Under the pieces are notes generated by a model that was not told the origin of the DNA, did not search any database, and was given only the letters and a program-made list of their open reading frames with translations. Shown piece by piece: positions 17,879 through 30,551 of a DNA stretch of 64,000 bases. The position numbers and the translations under genes were made by a program. Source of the stretch: Candidatus Caccoplasma merdavium (lineage in GTDB: Bacteria > Bacteroidota > Bacteroidia > Bacteroidales > UBA11471). Each line of letters begins with the position of its first letter. Within the stretch, counting starts at the first letter, position 1. The DNA lies in assembly GCA_018715595.1 (NCBI GenBank), contig DVLI01000020.1:102515-166514 (forward strand), written 5' to 3'.

Positions 17879-18645
17879 ACAAATTGATTATCGGAGGACG
17901 GGAGTTCAACTCCCGCCTGTTTGTCGGAACCGGCAAATTCAGTTCAAACGATTTGATGCAACAAGCCATTCTCGCATCGGAGTCGGAAATGGTAACCGTC
18001 GCCATGAAACGCGTCGACATGGACGCACCGCAACAAGACGACATTCTCACCCACATTCGCAAAGAGAGCATACAACTGCTTCCCAACACCTCGGGTGTGC
18101 GCAATGCCGAAGAAGCCGTCCTCGCCGCCCAACTGGCCCGGGAAGCATTCGGGACGAACTTTATCAAACTCGAAATACACCCCGACCCCAAATACCTGCT
18201 TCCCGACCCGATAGAGACCCTGAAAGCAACCGAAGAACTGGTAAAGATGGGATTTGTCGTGCTGCCCTACATACAGGCCGACCCCGTTTTGTGCAAACGG
18301 CTCGAAGAGGTGGGCGCCGCCACAGTCATGCCCCTGGGCGCCCCCATCGGCACCAACAAGGGATTGCGCACCCGCGACCTGCTCGAAATCATCATCGCCG
18401 AGAGCCGCGTGCCCGTTGTCGTCGATGCCGGTATCGGTGCGCCTTCACATGCCGCCGAAGCCATGGAATTGGGAGCCGACGCCGTGCTGGTCAACACCGC
18501 CATCGCCGTAGCAGGGAATCCCGTCGAAATGGCCATCGCATTCAAAGAGGCGGTTATCGCCGGCCGACGGGCCTACGAAGCCGGCCTCGGCGCACAATGT
18601 GCCCACGCCATCGCCAGCAGCCCCCTTACCTCATTTCTCGACTAA
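17875..18645 (+). CDS. thiG: Thiazole synthase ThiG
   Basis: ThiG condenses deoxyxylulose 5-phosphate, dehydroglycine and ThiS thiocarboxylate to the thiazole. The 256-residue protein starts [19 protein letters not shown], with the substrate motif [16 protein letters not shown] containing the Schiff-base lysine region, and [30 protein letters not shown] near the C-terminus (key piece [17 protein letters not shown]). Partner proteins ThiH and ThiS are in the same operon. The start overlaps the thiE stop by 4 bases. Confidence 0.97.
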   Translation: MNKLIIGGREFNSRLFVGTGKFSSNDLMQQAILASESEMVTVAMKRVDMDAPQQDDILTHIRKESIQLLPNTSGVRNAEEAVLAAQLAREAFGTNFIKLEIHPDPKYLLPDPIETLKATEELVKMGFVVLPYIQADPVLCKRLEEVGAATVMPLGAPIGTNKGLRTRDLLEIIIAESRVPVVVDAGIGAPSHAAEAMELGADAVLVNTAIAVAGNPVEMAIAFKEAVIAGRRAYEAGLGAQCAHAIASSPLTSFLD

Positions 18646-20352
<1,707 letters not shown>

Positions 20353-20359
20353 GAGGAAG

Positions 20360-20691
20360 ATGGACCGCATCACCGACCTACGCACCGTTCTCGGGCAACC
20401 GTTGTCACGCCAAGCCATCGGCCAGGTAGCCGCATCGGTGGCAGAATATCCGAGTGACAGATGTTGTCGCCCCGTGAAAAACCGGCCGTGCAGGCTCTCA
20501 GCATGAAGTTGGCTTTCGAACTTGGCAAAGAAGAACCCGAACTACTGTCCGAATTGAAATTATATTTAGAAAACTGTTCAACACAATTCTACTCGCCCGC
20601 CTTCCTCTCAGCCCGAAGGAATGTGTTGCGCCACATAGAATCTCAACAAAAAAACAAGGTATCAAAGAAATGTTGTTTTCAGAAGAATTAG
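20360..20691 (+). pseudogene. Decayed gene between thiC and thiH (two out-of-frame fragments)
   Basis: An N-terminal piece starts at 20360 (MDRITDLRTVLGQPLSRQAI, about 32 meaningful residues), and a C-terminal piece in another frame runs from about 20458 to 20691 (MLSPREKPAVQALSMKL... to RRNVLRHIESQ). From memory, both ends resemble one Bacteroidales family of helical hypothetical proteins of roughly 200 or more residues whose middle is missing here. A deletion with a frame change at about 20450-20460 would explain it. The 3' piece overlaps the thiH start. Confidence 0.6.
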
Positions 20692-21782
20692 AGAAATATT
20701 CGTGGGACGAAATCACGAAACAGATATATGCAAAAACAGAAGCCGATGTCGCCCGCGCCCTCACTCAGGAACACCTGCAAATAGAGGACTTCATGGCTCT
20801 CATCTCACCGGCCGCCGAGCACTACCTCGAAGAGATGGCCGTCCGCAGCCGCATGTATACCCAGCAACGCTTCGGGAAAACCATCAGCATGTATATCCCG
20901 ATGTATATCACCAACTCCTGCACCAATTTCTGCGTCTACTGCGGGTTCAACCACAACAATCCCATCAACCGCATTATCCTCACCGACGAAGAAATCGTGG
21001 AGGAATGCAAAGCGATACGCCGCCTGGGGCCGTTCGAAAACCTGCTCATCGTCACGGGAGAAAACCCGCACTTGGCCGGTGTCGACTATCTCGAAAACGC
21101 ATTGCGGCTGGCACGCCCCTACTTCTCCAACCTCACCATCGAAGTCATGCCGCTCAAAAGCGAAGATTACTACCGGCTCACCCAGTCGGGACTGAACGGC
21201 GTAGTCTGCTTCCAGGAAACCTACCACCGCGAGCGCTACAAGGTTTACCACCCCAAAGGCATGAAATCGAACTTCGAGTGGCGTGTCAACGGCTTCGACC
21301 GCATGGGACAGGCCGGTGTGCACAAGATAGGCATGGGCGTGCTCATCGGTCTCGAAGAGTGGCGCACCGACATCACCTTCATGGCCATACACCTGCAATA
21401 TCTGCGCAAAAAATACTGGAAGACCCGTTACAGCGTCAATTTCCCGCGGTTGCGGCCATCGGAAGGCCACTTCCAACCCAACGTCGTGATGAGCGACCGG
21501 CAACTGGCGCAGACGATTTTCGCCTTCCGCCTCTTCGACCACGACGTCGACATTTCGGTATCGACCCGTGAGAATCCGCAATTCCGCGACCACATCGCCA
21601 CCCTGGGCGCCACATCGTTGAGCGCCGGCTCAAAAACCGAACCGGGCGGATACTTCACCCACCCGCAGGCACTCGAACAATTTGTCGTCAGTGACGACCG
21701 CACCCCCGCCGAAGTGGAACAAGCCGTCAAGAAAGCCGGATATGAAGTGGTGTGGAAAGACTGGGACCGCATTTTCGACTAA
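20670..21782 (+). CDS. thiH: 2-iminoacetate synthase ThiH
   Basis: ThiH is a radical-SAM tyrosine lyase that gives dehydroglycine for the thiazole ring. The 370-residue protein has the cluster motif CTNFCVYC (CxxxCxxC) at about residues 87-94, then VTGENPHLAGVDYLENAL and ECYHRE-like FQETYHRERY, and the C-terminal family segment SAGSKTEPGGY. It is an anaerobic-type pathway, in contrast to ThiO. Its first codons overlap the pseudogene remnant. thiF follows after 12 bases. Confidence 0.96.
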   Translation: MLFSEELEKYSWDEITKQIYAKTEADVARALTQEHLQIEDFMALISPAAEHYLEEMAVRSRMYTQQRFGKTISMYIPMYITNSCTNFCVYCGFNHNNPINRIILTDEEIVEECKAIRRLGPFENLLIVTGENPHLAGVDYLENALRLARPYFSNLTIEVMPLKSEDYYRLTQSGLNGVVCFQETYHRERYKVYHPKGMKSNFEWRVNGFDRMGQAGVHKIGMGVLIGLEEWRTDITFMAIHLQYLRKKYWKTRYSVNFPRLRPSEGHFQPNVVMSDRQLAQTIFAFRLFDHDVDISVSTRENPQFRDHIATLGATSLSAGSKTEPGGYFTHPQALEQFVVSDDRTPAEVEQAVKKAGYEVVWKDWDRIFD

Positions 21783-21794
21783 ACGAGAATACTC

Positions 21795-22496
21795 ATGACG
21801 CCATCGGAACGTTACGCCCGCCAAGTCATGCTGCCCGAGATAGGCATCTCGGGCCAGCAGGCTTTGGAGCGGGCTTCGGTACTCATCGTCGGAGCCGGCG
21901 GGCTGGGTTCGCCCATCGCCCTCTACCTCTGTGCCGCCGGAATAGGCCGCATAGGTCTTATCGACGGTGACACCGTATCGGAAAGCAACCTGCAACGACA
22001 GATTCTCTACACCGAAGATGAAACCGGGAAGAGCAAGGTCGAATGTGCCCGAGCCACCTTGGCAGGACAGAACGGGAAATGCCGCATCGACACCTATCCG
22101 CACTTCCTCACCGAAAAAAATGCCGCCGACATCATCACGCCCTATGACATCATTGTCGACGGGTGCGACAACTACGCCACCCGATACCTTCTCGACGACT
22201 GGTGCCACCGTTTGCAAAAGCCCTATGTCTACGGAAGCATCGAAGGTTTCCGGGGGCAAGTGTCGGTATTCGACGGCGACAAAGGGAAACGATATGCACA
22301 ACTGTTTCCCGACCGAGCCACCCTCTCGTCGCGACACGCCGTGCCGGCGGGTGTCATCGGCCCCACACCCGGTGTCATCGGCAGCATCGAGGCCGCCGAG
22401 GTCATCAAACTCATCACCGGCTGCGGAGAACCGCTCTACAATCGGCTTTTCACCATCGACTTGCTCACGATGGAAAGCTACACGCTCGACATTTAG
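21795..22496 (+). CDS. thiF: ThiF-family adenylyltransferase (ThiS activation)
   Basis: This E1-like enzyme adenylates the C-terminus of ThiS. The 233-residue protein has RYARQVMLPEIGISGQQ, the ATP-binding GAGGLGSPIALYL, ESNLQRQILY, and VDGCDNYATRYLLDD; its C-terminal part GVIGPTPGVIGSIEAAEVIKL is typical. Unlike E. coli ThiF and MoeB, no pair of CxxC zinc motifs is visible, and the cysteine often present before AGVxGxxPGVIG is absent, so the persulfide step may use another protein. It is the last gene of the thi operon. Confidence 0.9.
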   Translation: MTPSERYARQVMLPEIGISGQQALERASVLIVGAGGLGSPIALYLCAAGIGRIGLIDGDTVSESNLQRQILYTEDETGKSKVECARATLAGQNGKCRIDTYPHFLTEKNAADIITPYDIIVDGCDNYATRYLLDDWCHRLQKPYVYGSIEGFRGQVSVFDGDKGKRYAQLFPDRATLSSRHAVPAGVIGPTPGVIGSIEAAEVIKLITGCGEPLYNRLFTIDLLTMESYTLDI

Positions 22497-22579
22497 CCAT
22501 GCAAAATGGGTGAAAACCTTGCGGGAACCAAATTTTTTTCACATATTCGCTTTGCGTTTCCACCCAAAATCGAACCTCT

Positions 22580-24748
22580 ATGAAAAACAAAGTGCACCTT
22601 CTTTGTGCGTTGGTCTTGGCCGCGCTACCCCTTTTCCCGACTCATGCCGATGAAGGCATGTGGCTCCTCCCGCTACTCAAAGGGCAAAACATCGAACAGA
22701 TGAAAGGTCTCGGCCTCGAAATCTGCGCCGAAGACATTTACCACCCCGACTCGGTGTCGCTGAAAGATGCCGTGGTCATTTTCGGCAACGGTTGCACCGG
22801 CGAAGTCATTTCGCCGCAAGGTCTCGTCCTGACCAACCACCACTGCGGTTATGACTACATACAGGCTCACAGCAGCGTCGACAACGACCTGCTCACCAAT
22901 GGATTTTGGGCCAAAAACCGCAAAGAAGAGTTGCCCAATCCGGGACTCACGGTGACATTCATCGACAAAATCGAGGAGGTGACCGACTATGTCGAAGAAG
23001 AGTTGGAGAAGGACACCAGCCACATCGAGATGAAATATCTCAATACCCAATTTCTCAACTCGCTGGCCGAGAAACGCGTAGGGAAAGATTTCCTGGAAAA
23101 CAATCCCGGTACGACGGTCATCATCAAGCCCTTCTACGGAGGCAACCGCTACTACATGTTCACCCAAAAGGTCTATCCCGATGTGCGCATGGTCGCCGCG
23201 CCCCCCTCTTCCATCGGGAAATTCGGTGCCGATACCGACAACTGGGAATGGCCGCGACACACAGGCGATTTCTCCATATTCCGCGTCTATGCCGACTCTT
23301 TGGGCAACCCTGCCCCCTACGACACCTGCAACGTGCCCCTGCGACCGAAAAAATATTTCGACCTCAGTATCAGAGGCGTCAAGGAGAACGACTTTGTCAT
23401 GATCATGGGCTTCCCCGGACGCACCAACCACTATTACACCCCGGCCGAAGTCAAGGAACGGAAAGAAATCGACAACCAAATACGCATCAACGTGAGAGAC
23501 CTGCGCCAAAGGCTCATGCTCAATGCCATGCTTGCCGACCCCAAAGTGCGCATACAATACGCCGGGAAATATGCCTCCTCGACCAACAGCTACAAGAGCA
23601 GCAAAGGCATGAACATCATGATCGACCTGCAATCGACGGCCTATCTCAAAGAGCGTCAAATGAACGAGCTCCTCAACTGGGGGTGGGACAATGACATCGC
23701 CGAATACCGCGAAGCCGTGGATATAATTGCCCACGAAGTGCAAAAACGCGCCGGACTGAAAAAACGCATGCAATACCTGCTCGAAGCCTTGTGGATAGGC
23801 ACCGAATGCAGCCGTGTACCGACCAACTTCGACACACTCAAAGAAGGTTTGAACGGCAACGACTCGACCCGACGGGCTGCCCTCGAAGCATTTGACAAGC
23901 TCTACTACACGTTCTATGACAAAGATTATGCCCCCGACGTCGACCGCCGCATCGCCAAGGCCATGCTGAAAATGTATGCCGACAGCATTGCACCCGAATA
24001 TTACCCGTCGTTCTTCAAAACCATCAACCGCAAACACAAGGGCGACATCGGGAAATATGTCGATAACCTGTTCGAAAACTCCTTGTTTGTCAATCCCGAC
24101 AAATACGAAAAATGGAAAAAACGTCCCAACCTCAAACTTCTTGAAAACGACGGCATGGTGAAGTATGCCCGTGCCATCAAGGAAGAAGCACGTCGCATCA
24201 ACGAGGAACTGCAACCCATTGACAAGGAGATTGCCAACGCCCAAAAATCGTATATCGCCGGCCAGTTGCTCCTGCACGCCGACAAAGCCAACTATCCCGA
24301 CGCCAACTTCACGCTGCGACTCACCTACGGTCAGGTAAAATCATATTCCCCCGCAAATGCCATTACCTATAATTTCGCAACGACCCTCGATGGAGTCATG
24401 GAAAAAGAAGACCCGACAAACTGGGAATTTGTGGTAGATAAGAAACTGAAAGAACTCTACCGAAAAAAAGATTTCGGTTTCTATGCAAACGAGCAAGGAC
24501 GAATGCCCGTCAATTTCATTGCCAATACCCACACGACAGGTGGGAACTCGGGCAGTCCCGTGCTCAACAGCCGGGGCGAACTGGTAGGTATCAACTTCGA
24601 CCGCAACTGGGAAGGCATCACGGGTGACATACAATACCAGAGCCGCTACCAACGCTCCATTATCACCGACATACGTTACATTCTCTTTATCATCGACAAA
24701 TATGCCAATGCCGACTACCTGCTCGACGAACTGATTATCAATCCTTAA
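22580..24748 (+). CDS. dpp11: S46 family dipeptidyl-peptidase, DPP11 type (Asp/Glu-specific)
   Basis: A 722-residue periplasmic serine exopeptidase with a signal peptide (residues 1-23, cut near THA-DE). The S46 catalytic residues are visible: His in NHHC (86-89), Asp region DNWEWPRHTGD, and Ser in TGGNSGSP. Position Ser+18, which is Gly in DPP7 and Arg in DPP11 and sets P1 specificity, is Arg here (FDRNWEG), predicting release of dipeptides with Asp or Glu at P1. Such enzymes feed amino-acid-using Bacteroidota. It stands alone, 83 bases after thiF. Confidence 0.9.
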   Translation: MKNKVHLLCALVLAALPLFPTHADEGMWLLPLLKGQNIEQMKGLGLEICAEDIYHPDSVSLKDAVVIFGNGCTGEVISPQGLVLTNHHCGYDYIQAHSSVDNDLLTNGFWAKNRKEELPNPGLTVTFIDKIEEVTDYVEEELEKDTSHIEMKYLNTQFLNSLAEKRVGKDFLENNPGTTVIIKPFYGGNRYYMFTQKVYPDVRMVAAPPSSIGKFGADTDNWEWPRHTGDFSIFRVYADSLGNPAPYDTCNVPLRPKKYFDLSIRGVKENDFVMIMGFPGRTNHYYTPAEVKERKEIDNQIRINVRDLRQRLMLNAMLADPKVRIQYAGKYASSTNSYKSSKGMNIMIDLQSTAYLKERQMNELLNWGWDNDIAEYREAVDIIAHEVQKRAGLKKRMQYLLEALWIGTECSRVPTNFDTLKEGLNGNDSTRRAALEAFDKLYYTFYDKDYAPDVDRRIAKAMLKMYADSIAPEYYPSFFKTINRKHKGDIGKYVDNLFENSLFVNPDKYEKWKKRPNLKLLENDGMVKYARAIKEEARRINEELQPIDKEIANAQKSYIAGQLLLHADKANYPDANFTLRLTYGQVKSYSPANAITYNFATTLDGVMEKEDPTNWEFVVDKKLKELYRKKDFGFYANEQGRMPVNFIANTHTTGGNSGSPVLNSRGELVGINFDRNWEGITGDIQYQSRYQRSIITDIRYILFIIDKYANADYLLDELIINP

Positions 24749-24773
24749 TTACGACTATCCTCCCATCATACCC

Positions 24774-24808
24774 AAGGGGTTGTATCAAGAATTTTGATAC
24801 GACCCCTT
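24774..24808 (+). terminator. Hairpin terminator after the S46 peptidase
   Basis: AAGGGGTTGTATCAA (24774-24788) pairs with TTGATACGACCCCTT (24794-24808) with one G-T pair and a 5-base loop. The following T-tract is weak. Confidence 0.65.
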
Positions 24809-25102
24809 GTATTTGGACGGGGTTGAAAATGGCAAGGGTATTTTTCCTTTCGTCATAAAAACGCGCTTCCACCGTTTATTCCCCCCTGTCCCCTTCTCTA
24901 TACGACAAGACGTTTCGTCCAATGGGCCATTTCACACGGGGAGGGACAAGGCTTCGGGCGTTCTCCATCACCCCATCAACGGGGAAACAGCCGACCGTTC
25001 TAACTCGTAGGGGGGGACATCTACTCTACTCTACTCTACTCCACAACACGCCACAACAACGCCATAATCCATAACCCTGGAACGTCCCGCCGGGAAAAGA
25101 AA
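24809..25102. other. Intergenic stretch without a gene
   Basis: Between the peptidase and yidC there is no convincing coding sequence; a 67-codon open frame at 24807-25010 lacks any recognisable feature. The stretch holds a pentanucleotide repeat (25021-25041) and a small CCCC-N5-GGGG hairpin near 24971-24984, and nothing else I can identify. Confidence 0.6.
25021..25041. repeat. Pentanucleotide tandem repeat (CTACT)4
   Basis: Four perfect CTACT units plus one base, in the intergenic region between two convergent genes. Confidence 0.9.
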
Positions 25103-25133
25103 AGGGGAAACGCGGCACATGCCGAGTTCCCCT
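25103..25133 (-). terminator. Terminator of the pyrG-yidC transcript
   Basis: On the minus strand a hairpin (7-bp outer stem AGGGGAA/TTCCCCT, small internal loop, 4-bp inner stem) is followed by a T-rich tract. It lies 29 bases after the yidC stop. Confidence 0.65.
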
Positions 25134-25161
25134 AAGGCTTATATCGTCTTCGTCTCTTTTC

Positions 25162-27060
25162 CTAACGACGACGGCGTTGTTGTTGCTGCTGTTGGCGTTT
25201 GAGAGCAGCCTGTTGCTGGCGTTGAGCCTCTTCGAGACGAGCCAAGAAACCCGATTTCTTGCGCGGTTTCTTTTGATTTTCTTTCAATTTGGCCAATACC
25301 TTTTCCTCATTGATGCATTTGCGGAAAATATAGGTCTGAATAATCGTGATGAGGAGCGACACGAAATAGTAGTAGCTCAATCCCGATGCATAATTGTTGA
25401 AGATGAAAAGGAACATCAACGGCATGAGATACATCATGAGTTTCATACCCGGCATCTGCTGACCGCCGCCCGTACTGTCCATATTGATTTTGGTGTAGAG
25501 AATATTGGTGATGGTCATCAATAGGCAGAAGAGGCTGATGTGGTTACCAAAATAGGGCGTAATGATGGGAATGTAAGCATTCCAAGAGAAAATGGCATCG
25601 TAAGAAGAGAGGTCGTCGGCCCAGAGGAACGGTTGCTGACGCAACTCTATCGATGAGGGGAAGAACGCAAACATGGCCAAGAGGATAGGCATCTGCAAAA
25701 GCAACGGCAGACAGCCGCTCATGGGATTCACCCCGGCATTGCGGTAGAGCTCCATCGTTGCCTGCTGGCGTTCGAGAGCCTTGTCCTGACCGGGATATTT
25801 GGCGTTGATTTCTTCGACCTGGGGTTTCAACACCCTCATGCGTGCGCTCGACATATAAGACTTGAAGGTCAGAGGCATCAGCACGGCTTTGATGATAAGC
25901 GTCATGAGGAGTATGATGACACCATAATTGGTAAAGTATTTGCCCAAGAAGGTAAAGATGGGAATAATGATTCCGGTATTGATCCAACGGAAGAACTTGT
26001 AACCCAGAGGTATGAGTTTGGGCAGTTGCAACTTGTCGTCGGAGTCAAGACCCTTGTCGTAGCTTTTGAGAAGCGGATAAAGGTTGGGGCCGAGGAAGAA
26101 GCGGAACGAAGGACCTTCGGCTGTCATGGGGTCATAATCGATTGTCGTCGCGGCCTTGTAATTTTTGAGGTAGTGGTTGTCTTCGGGCAAAACGGTCGAT
26201 TCCAAACGGGCGCCGTTGAACTTATGATCGGCTATGAGTACCGAGGAGAAGAACTGGTTCTTGAAACCAATCCATTGCAGACCGGTAGAGAGGCTCTCAT
26301 GCTCGTCTTTGGTCTCGCTGAGACGTTCGACGTCTGACCCTAGGAATTTGTAATAAAGGGCACTGTTGCGCTCCTCAAACATGCGTCCCCGCTCCTGCCG
26401 GCGCAGTTTCTGGTTCCAATACATGTCGAGATCGACCGTATTGCGCGGCAAAATCTGCTCCATACCGTTCTGGTAAAGTTGCATATCGAGCATGTATCCC
26501 TCGGCGGGAAGGGTGTAACGAATCTCAAAGGAACTGCCATTTTCGAAGGGAAGTTTCATCGAGAGGGTACGGTTGTCGGCCGAAAGCTCGGGAACGAAAT
26601 AGAGCTCATCGGTATCGATGGTACGCCCTCGTGTCTTGAAGATGAAACCATAGGCATTGTTCTCTTGGTTGAAAAGCATCAACGGCAGGGAGTCGTAGGT
26701 GCTGTATTCGTTGAGTACCGCTTGTGCAAGCCGGCCACCCCGGGTCGAGAAAGTCAGGGTCAACTGGGGATTGGAGAGGGTTATCAACTCCTCTTCTCCT
26801 TCGGCAAAAGGAGCAAAATCGACATATTCATTGCGCAAACGGGCTGTGTGCTCATCGACGGCTACCTCCTCGGGAGTGGTAGCAACGGGAAGCTGTGCCT
26901 CGTTATCGAGTTGTGCCAAACGGGCATTTTCGACCTGCAACAACGAGTCTTGGTAACGCTGCATGGCGGCTTTCTGCTCGGGCGACGGCTGCATATACCA
27001 TGTGTAGCCGAAAAGGACGACGGCCATAAGTAGAAAGCCGATGATTGTGTTTTTGTCCAT
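25162..27060 (-). CDS. yidC: Membrane protein insertase YidC
   Basis: YidC inserts and folds inner-membrane proteins with or without Sec. The 632-residue protein has an N-terminal membrane anchor (NTIIGFLLMAVVLFGYTWYM), a large periplasmic beta domain (about 80-370), and the conserved insertase core with SARMRVLKPQVEEINAKYP, NPMSGCLPLLLQMPIL and further membrane helices. The C-terminus is very rich in Gln and Arg, a positively charged tail typical of Bacteroidota YidC that can bind ribosomes. It lies 28 bases downstream of pyrG, and the two probably form one transcript. Confidence 0.97.
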   Translation of the reverse strand: MDKNTIIGFLLMAVVLFGYTWYMQPSPEQKAAMQRYQDSLLQVENARLAQLDNEAQLPVATTPEEVAVDEHTARLRNEYVDFAPFAEGEEELITLSNPQLTLTFSTRGGRLAQAVLNEYSTYDSLPLMLFNQENNAYGFIFKTRGRTIDTDELYFVPELSADNRTLSMKLPFENGSSFEIRYTLPAEGYMLDMQLYQNGMEQILPRNTVDLDMYWNQKLRRQERGRMFEERNSALYYKFLGSDVERLSETKDEHESLSTGLQWIGFKNQFFSSVLIADHKFNGARLESTVLPEDNHYLKNYKAATTIDYDPMTAEGPSFRFFLGPNLYPLLKSYDKGLDSDDKLQLPKLIPLGYKFFRWINTGIIIPIFTFLGKYFTNYGVIILLMTLIIKAVLMPLTFKSYMSSARMRVLKPQVEEINAKYPGQDKALERQQATMELYRNAGVNPMSGCLPLLLQMPILLAMFAFFPSSIELRQQPFLWADDLSSYDAIFSWNAYIPIITPYFGNHISLFCLLMTITNILYTKINMDSTGGGQQMPGMKLMMYLMPLMFLFIFNNYASGLSYYYFVSLLITIIQTYIFRKCINEEKVLAKLKENQKKPRKKSGFLARLEEAQRQQQAALKRQQQQQQRRRR

Positions 27061-27088
27061 TGTGGAATCTTATGAAATAGGCAAATAA

Positions 27089-28720
<1,632 letters not shown>

Positions 28721-28728
28721 TCAAAGTG

Positions 28729-28736
28729 CAAAATTA
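28729..28736 (-). promoter_or_regulatory. -7 promoter box for pyrG-yidC
   Basis: On the minus strand TAATTTTG matches TAnnTTTG upstream of the pyrG start at 28693. No -33 TTG is evident at the usual spacing. Confidence 0.5.
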
Positions 28737-28839
28737 GAAAAAAGTTGGGATTAAGCCATGAAAAAAGCGATTAATTATCGAAGGGAATTGTTTTCGCAAG
28801 ATTAAGGAATTTATATTTCGGGAAGAAGTTTTTTTTCAC

Positions 28840-28847
28840 TATATTTG
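28840..28847 (+). promoter_or_regulatory. -7 promoter box for the DUF3078 gene cluster
   Basis: TATATTTG matches TAnnTTTG and lies 33 bases before the ATG at 28881. An earlier in-frame TTG (28845) falls inside this box and cannot be the start. Confidence 0.55.
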
Positions 28848-28880
28848 TCCACTATTTCCGACGACTCACATGACCAACGT

Positions 28881-30548
28881 ATGGGCATCACCACAGCATA
28901 CACACGCTTCTCTCGACGTTTTGCCAGGCACTGTTTTCCGTTGTTGATAATTCTGTTATTTGCCATGGCAGCACAATCGGCGCCGAAACTCGTCACACAA
29001 AAGCCTCCGGTCGACACATCGTCAATGCCCGACAGCCTGAACCGCCTCATCGAAAACATATTTTCACTCATCGACAGTCTCGAAGTGAAAGACAGCGCGC
29101 GTGTCGATATACACATCGACACCACCCGGCTGGTGAGAGACACCATATATGTGACGACACAATATATCGAAGACAGCACCCTCATCAGCGAGGATTTGCT
29201 AAACAAGCTCGACAGCATCGCGGGGAAAGACATTCTTGTCGAAACCCCGGCAACACCCGTGCGCGATACCCTCGCTGCGGCAATTTCCCCCAAAGACACC
29301 CTGCGAAGAATTCCGCCCAAACCCCGTCCTCTGCAAATGTGTGCACGGGCACAAGCTATTTTGCGGGAGTCGAAAAACCGCTTCACGATTGCTCCGTCGA
29401 ACGAGATTCCGGTCAACCCGATTTTTCTCCCCATCATATTCGACGGACAACGTCCCGACAAAAAGCCCGGGCTGTATGACCCAAATGCACCTCATCGCTC
29501 ACATCGCGACACGCCCTACTCCCTGACCCGACGGGTAAACAACATCGACCGAGACAAACAACAGGCCGAATTGGGCGATTACGCACAAGCCGTAGCCATT
29601 GTCGCCCACCCCGAGAAGGTGCATTACACCCCCGAAAAGATGCCCAAAGCCATACATCTCGAACGCATGAAAAAACGGAGAGAGATGCTCATGGTGAAGG
29701 GGCCGTCGGCACCCCGGGAATTTGACATTCAAGGCCGCCCCATAAAATTGAAACACTGGATTTCGACCCTATACAATTCGTTGCAAATTTCCCAAATATA
29801 TATATCGGAGAACTGGTATCAGGGTGGTACAAGCAACCTCAACCTCATCGGTTCACAAACCTACTCGCTCAACTACAAAGATTATAAAGACAAAATAATT
29901 TTTGAGAACAAGGTGCAATGGAACCTCAACATCAGCAGTGCACCCGACGACACGCTGCGCAATTACAGCATCAGCGAAGACTTGTTCCGCATCGACAGTA
30001 AATTCGGCTACAAAGCATTCGGGAACATCTACTACTCGACCAGCCTATATTTCAAGACTCAATTTTTCAACAACTACAAGAAAAACACCGATACACGAAC
30101 AGCTTCATTCTTGTCGCCCGGGGAACTAAGTTACAACCTCGGTATGAGCCACAACTACACCAGCAAAAACAAGGCGTTCACCTCATCGGCATCGGTATCG
30201 CCATTTTCTTACAACCTGAAAACTTGCATCGACGAAAAGATGGACCCCACAAAATATGGTATAGAAGAGGGAAAGAAAATCCTACACCAATTCGGTTCGT
30301 CATTCGACGCCACAGTGAAATGGGAATTCATGCGCAACATGTATATCTCGTCGCGTATCTATTACTTCACCTCCTACAAGCATGTGCAGGTAGATTTTGA
30401 AAACACGTTCAATTTTATTCTGAACCGTTATTTTTCTACCAAACTCGAATTTAAGATGCGCTACGACGACAGTGCCGAACCCAATGAGAGAGGGTCATTC
30501 CTCCAAATCAAAGAGATGTTGAGTTTCGGACTCTTCTTCCGTATTTAA
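28881..30548 (+). CDS. DUF3078 domain-containing envelope protein
   Basis: The 555-residue protein has a signal peptide (hydrophobic LLIILLFAMAAQS). A Pro/Asp-rich periplasmic half follows, with repeats of Val-Asp-Thr-type text. The C-terminal third (from about LKHWISTLYNSLQISQIYISE) contains NWYQGGTSNLNL and strongly alternating strands ending FGLFFRI, matching DUF3078 and suggesting an outer-membrane beta-barrel. Function is unknown. It is the first of three envelope genes spaced 3 bases or less apart, so the products probably act together. Confidence 0.75.
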   Translation: MGITTAYTRFSRRFARHCFPLLIILLFAMAAQSAPKLVTQKPPVDTSSMPDSLNRLIENIFSLIDSLEVKDSARVDIHIDTTRLVRDTIYVTTQYIEDSTLISEDLLNKLDSIAGKDILVETPATPVRDTLAAAISPKDTLRRIPPKPRPLQMCARAQAILRESKNRFTIAPSNEIPVNPIFLPIIFDGQRPDKKPGLYDPNAPHRSHRDTPYSLTRRVNNIDRDKQQAELGDYAQAVAIVAHPEKVHYTPEKMPKAIHLERMKKRREMLMVKGPSAPREFDIQGRPIKLKHWISTLYNSLQISQIYISENWYQGGTSNLNLIGSQTYSLNYKDYKDKIIFENKVQWNLNISSAPDDTLRNYSISEDLFRIDSKFGYKAFGNIYYSTSLYFKTQFFNNYKKNTDTRTASFLSPGELSYNLGMSHNYTSKNKAFTSSASVSPFSYNLKTCIDEKMDPTKYGIEEGKKILHQFGSSFDATVKWEFMRNMYISSRIYYFTSYKHVQVDFENTFNFILNRYFSTKLEFKMRYDDSAEPNERGSFLQIKEMLSFGLFFRI

Positions 30549-30551
30549 AAA

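Noticed and set aside
22673..24277. Long open frame antisense to the S46 peptidase
   Set aside because: The composition is typical of an antisense shadow and the sense protein has all catalytic motifs.
24807..25010. 67-codon open frame after the S46 peptidase
   Set aside because: No start-site support, no domain, and it lies right after a terminator hairpin.
25021..25041. CRISPR array
   Set aside because: The repeat unit is only 5 bases with no spacers and there are no cas genes in the window.
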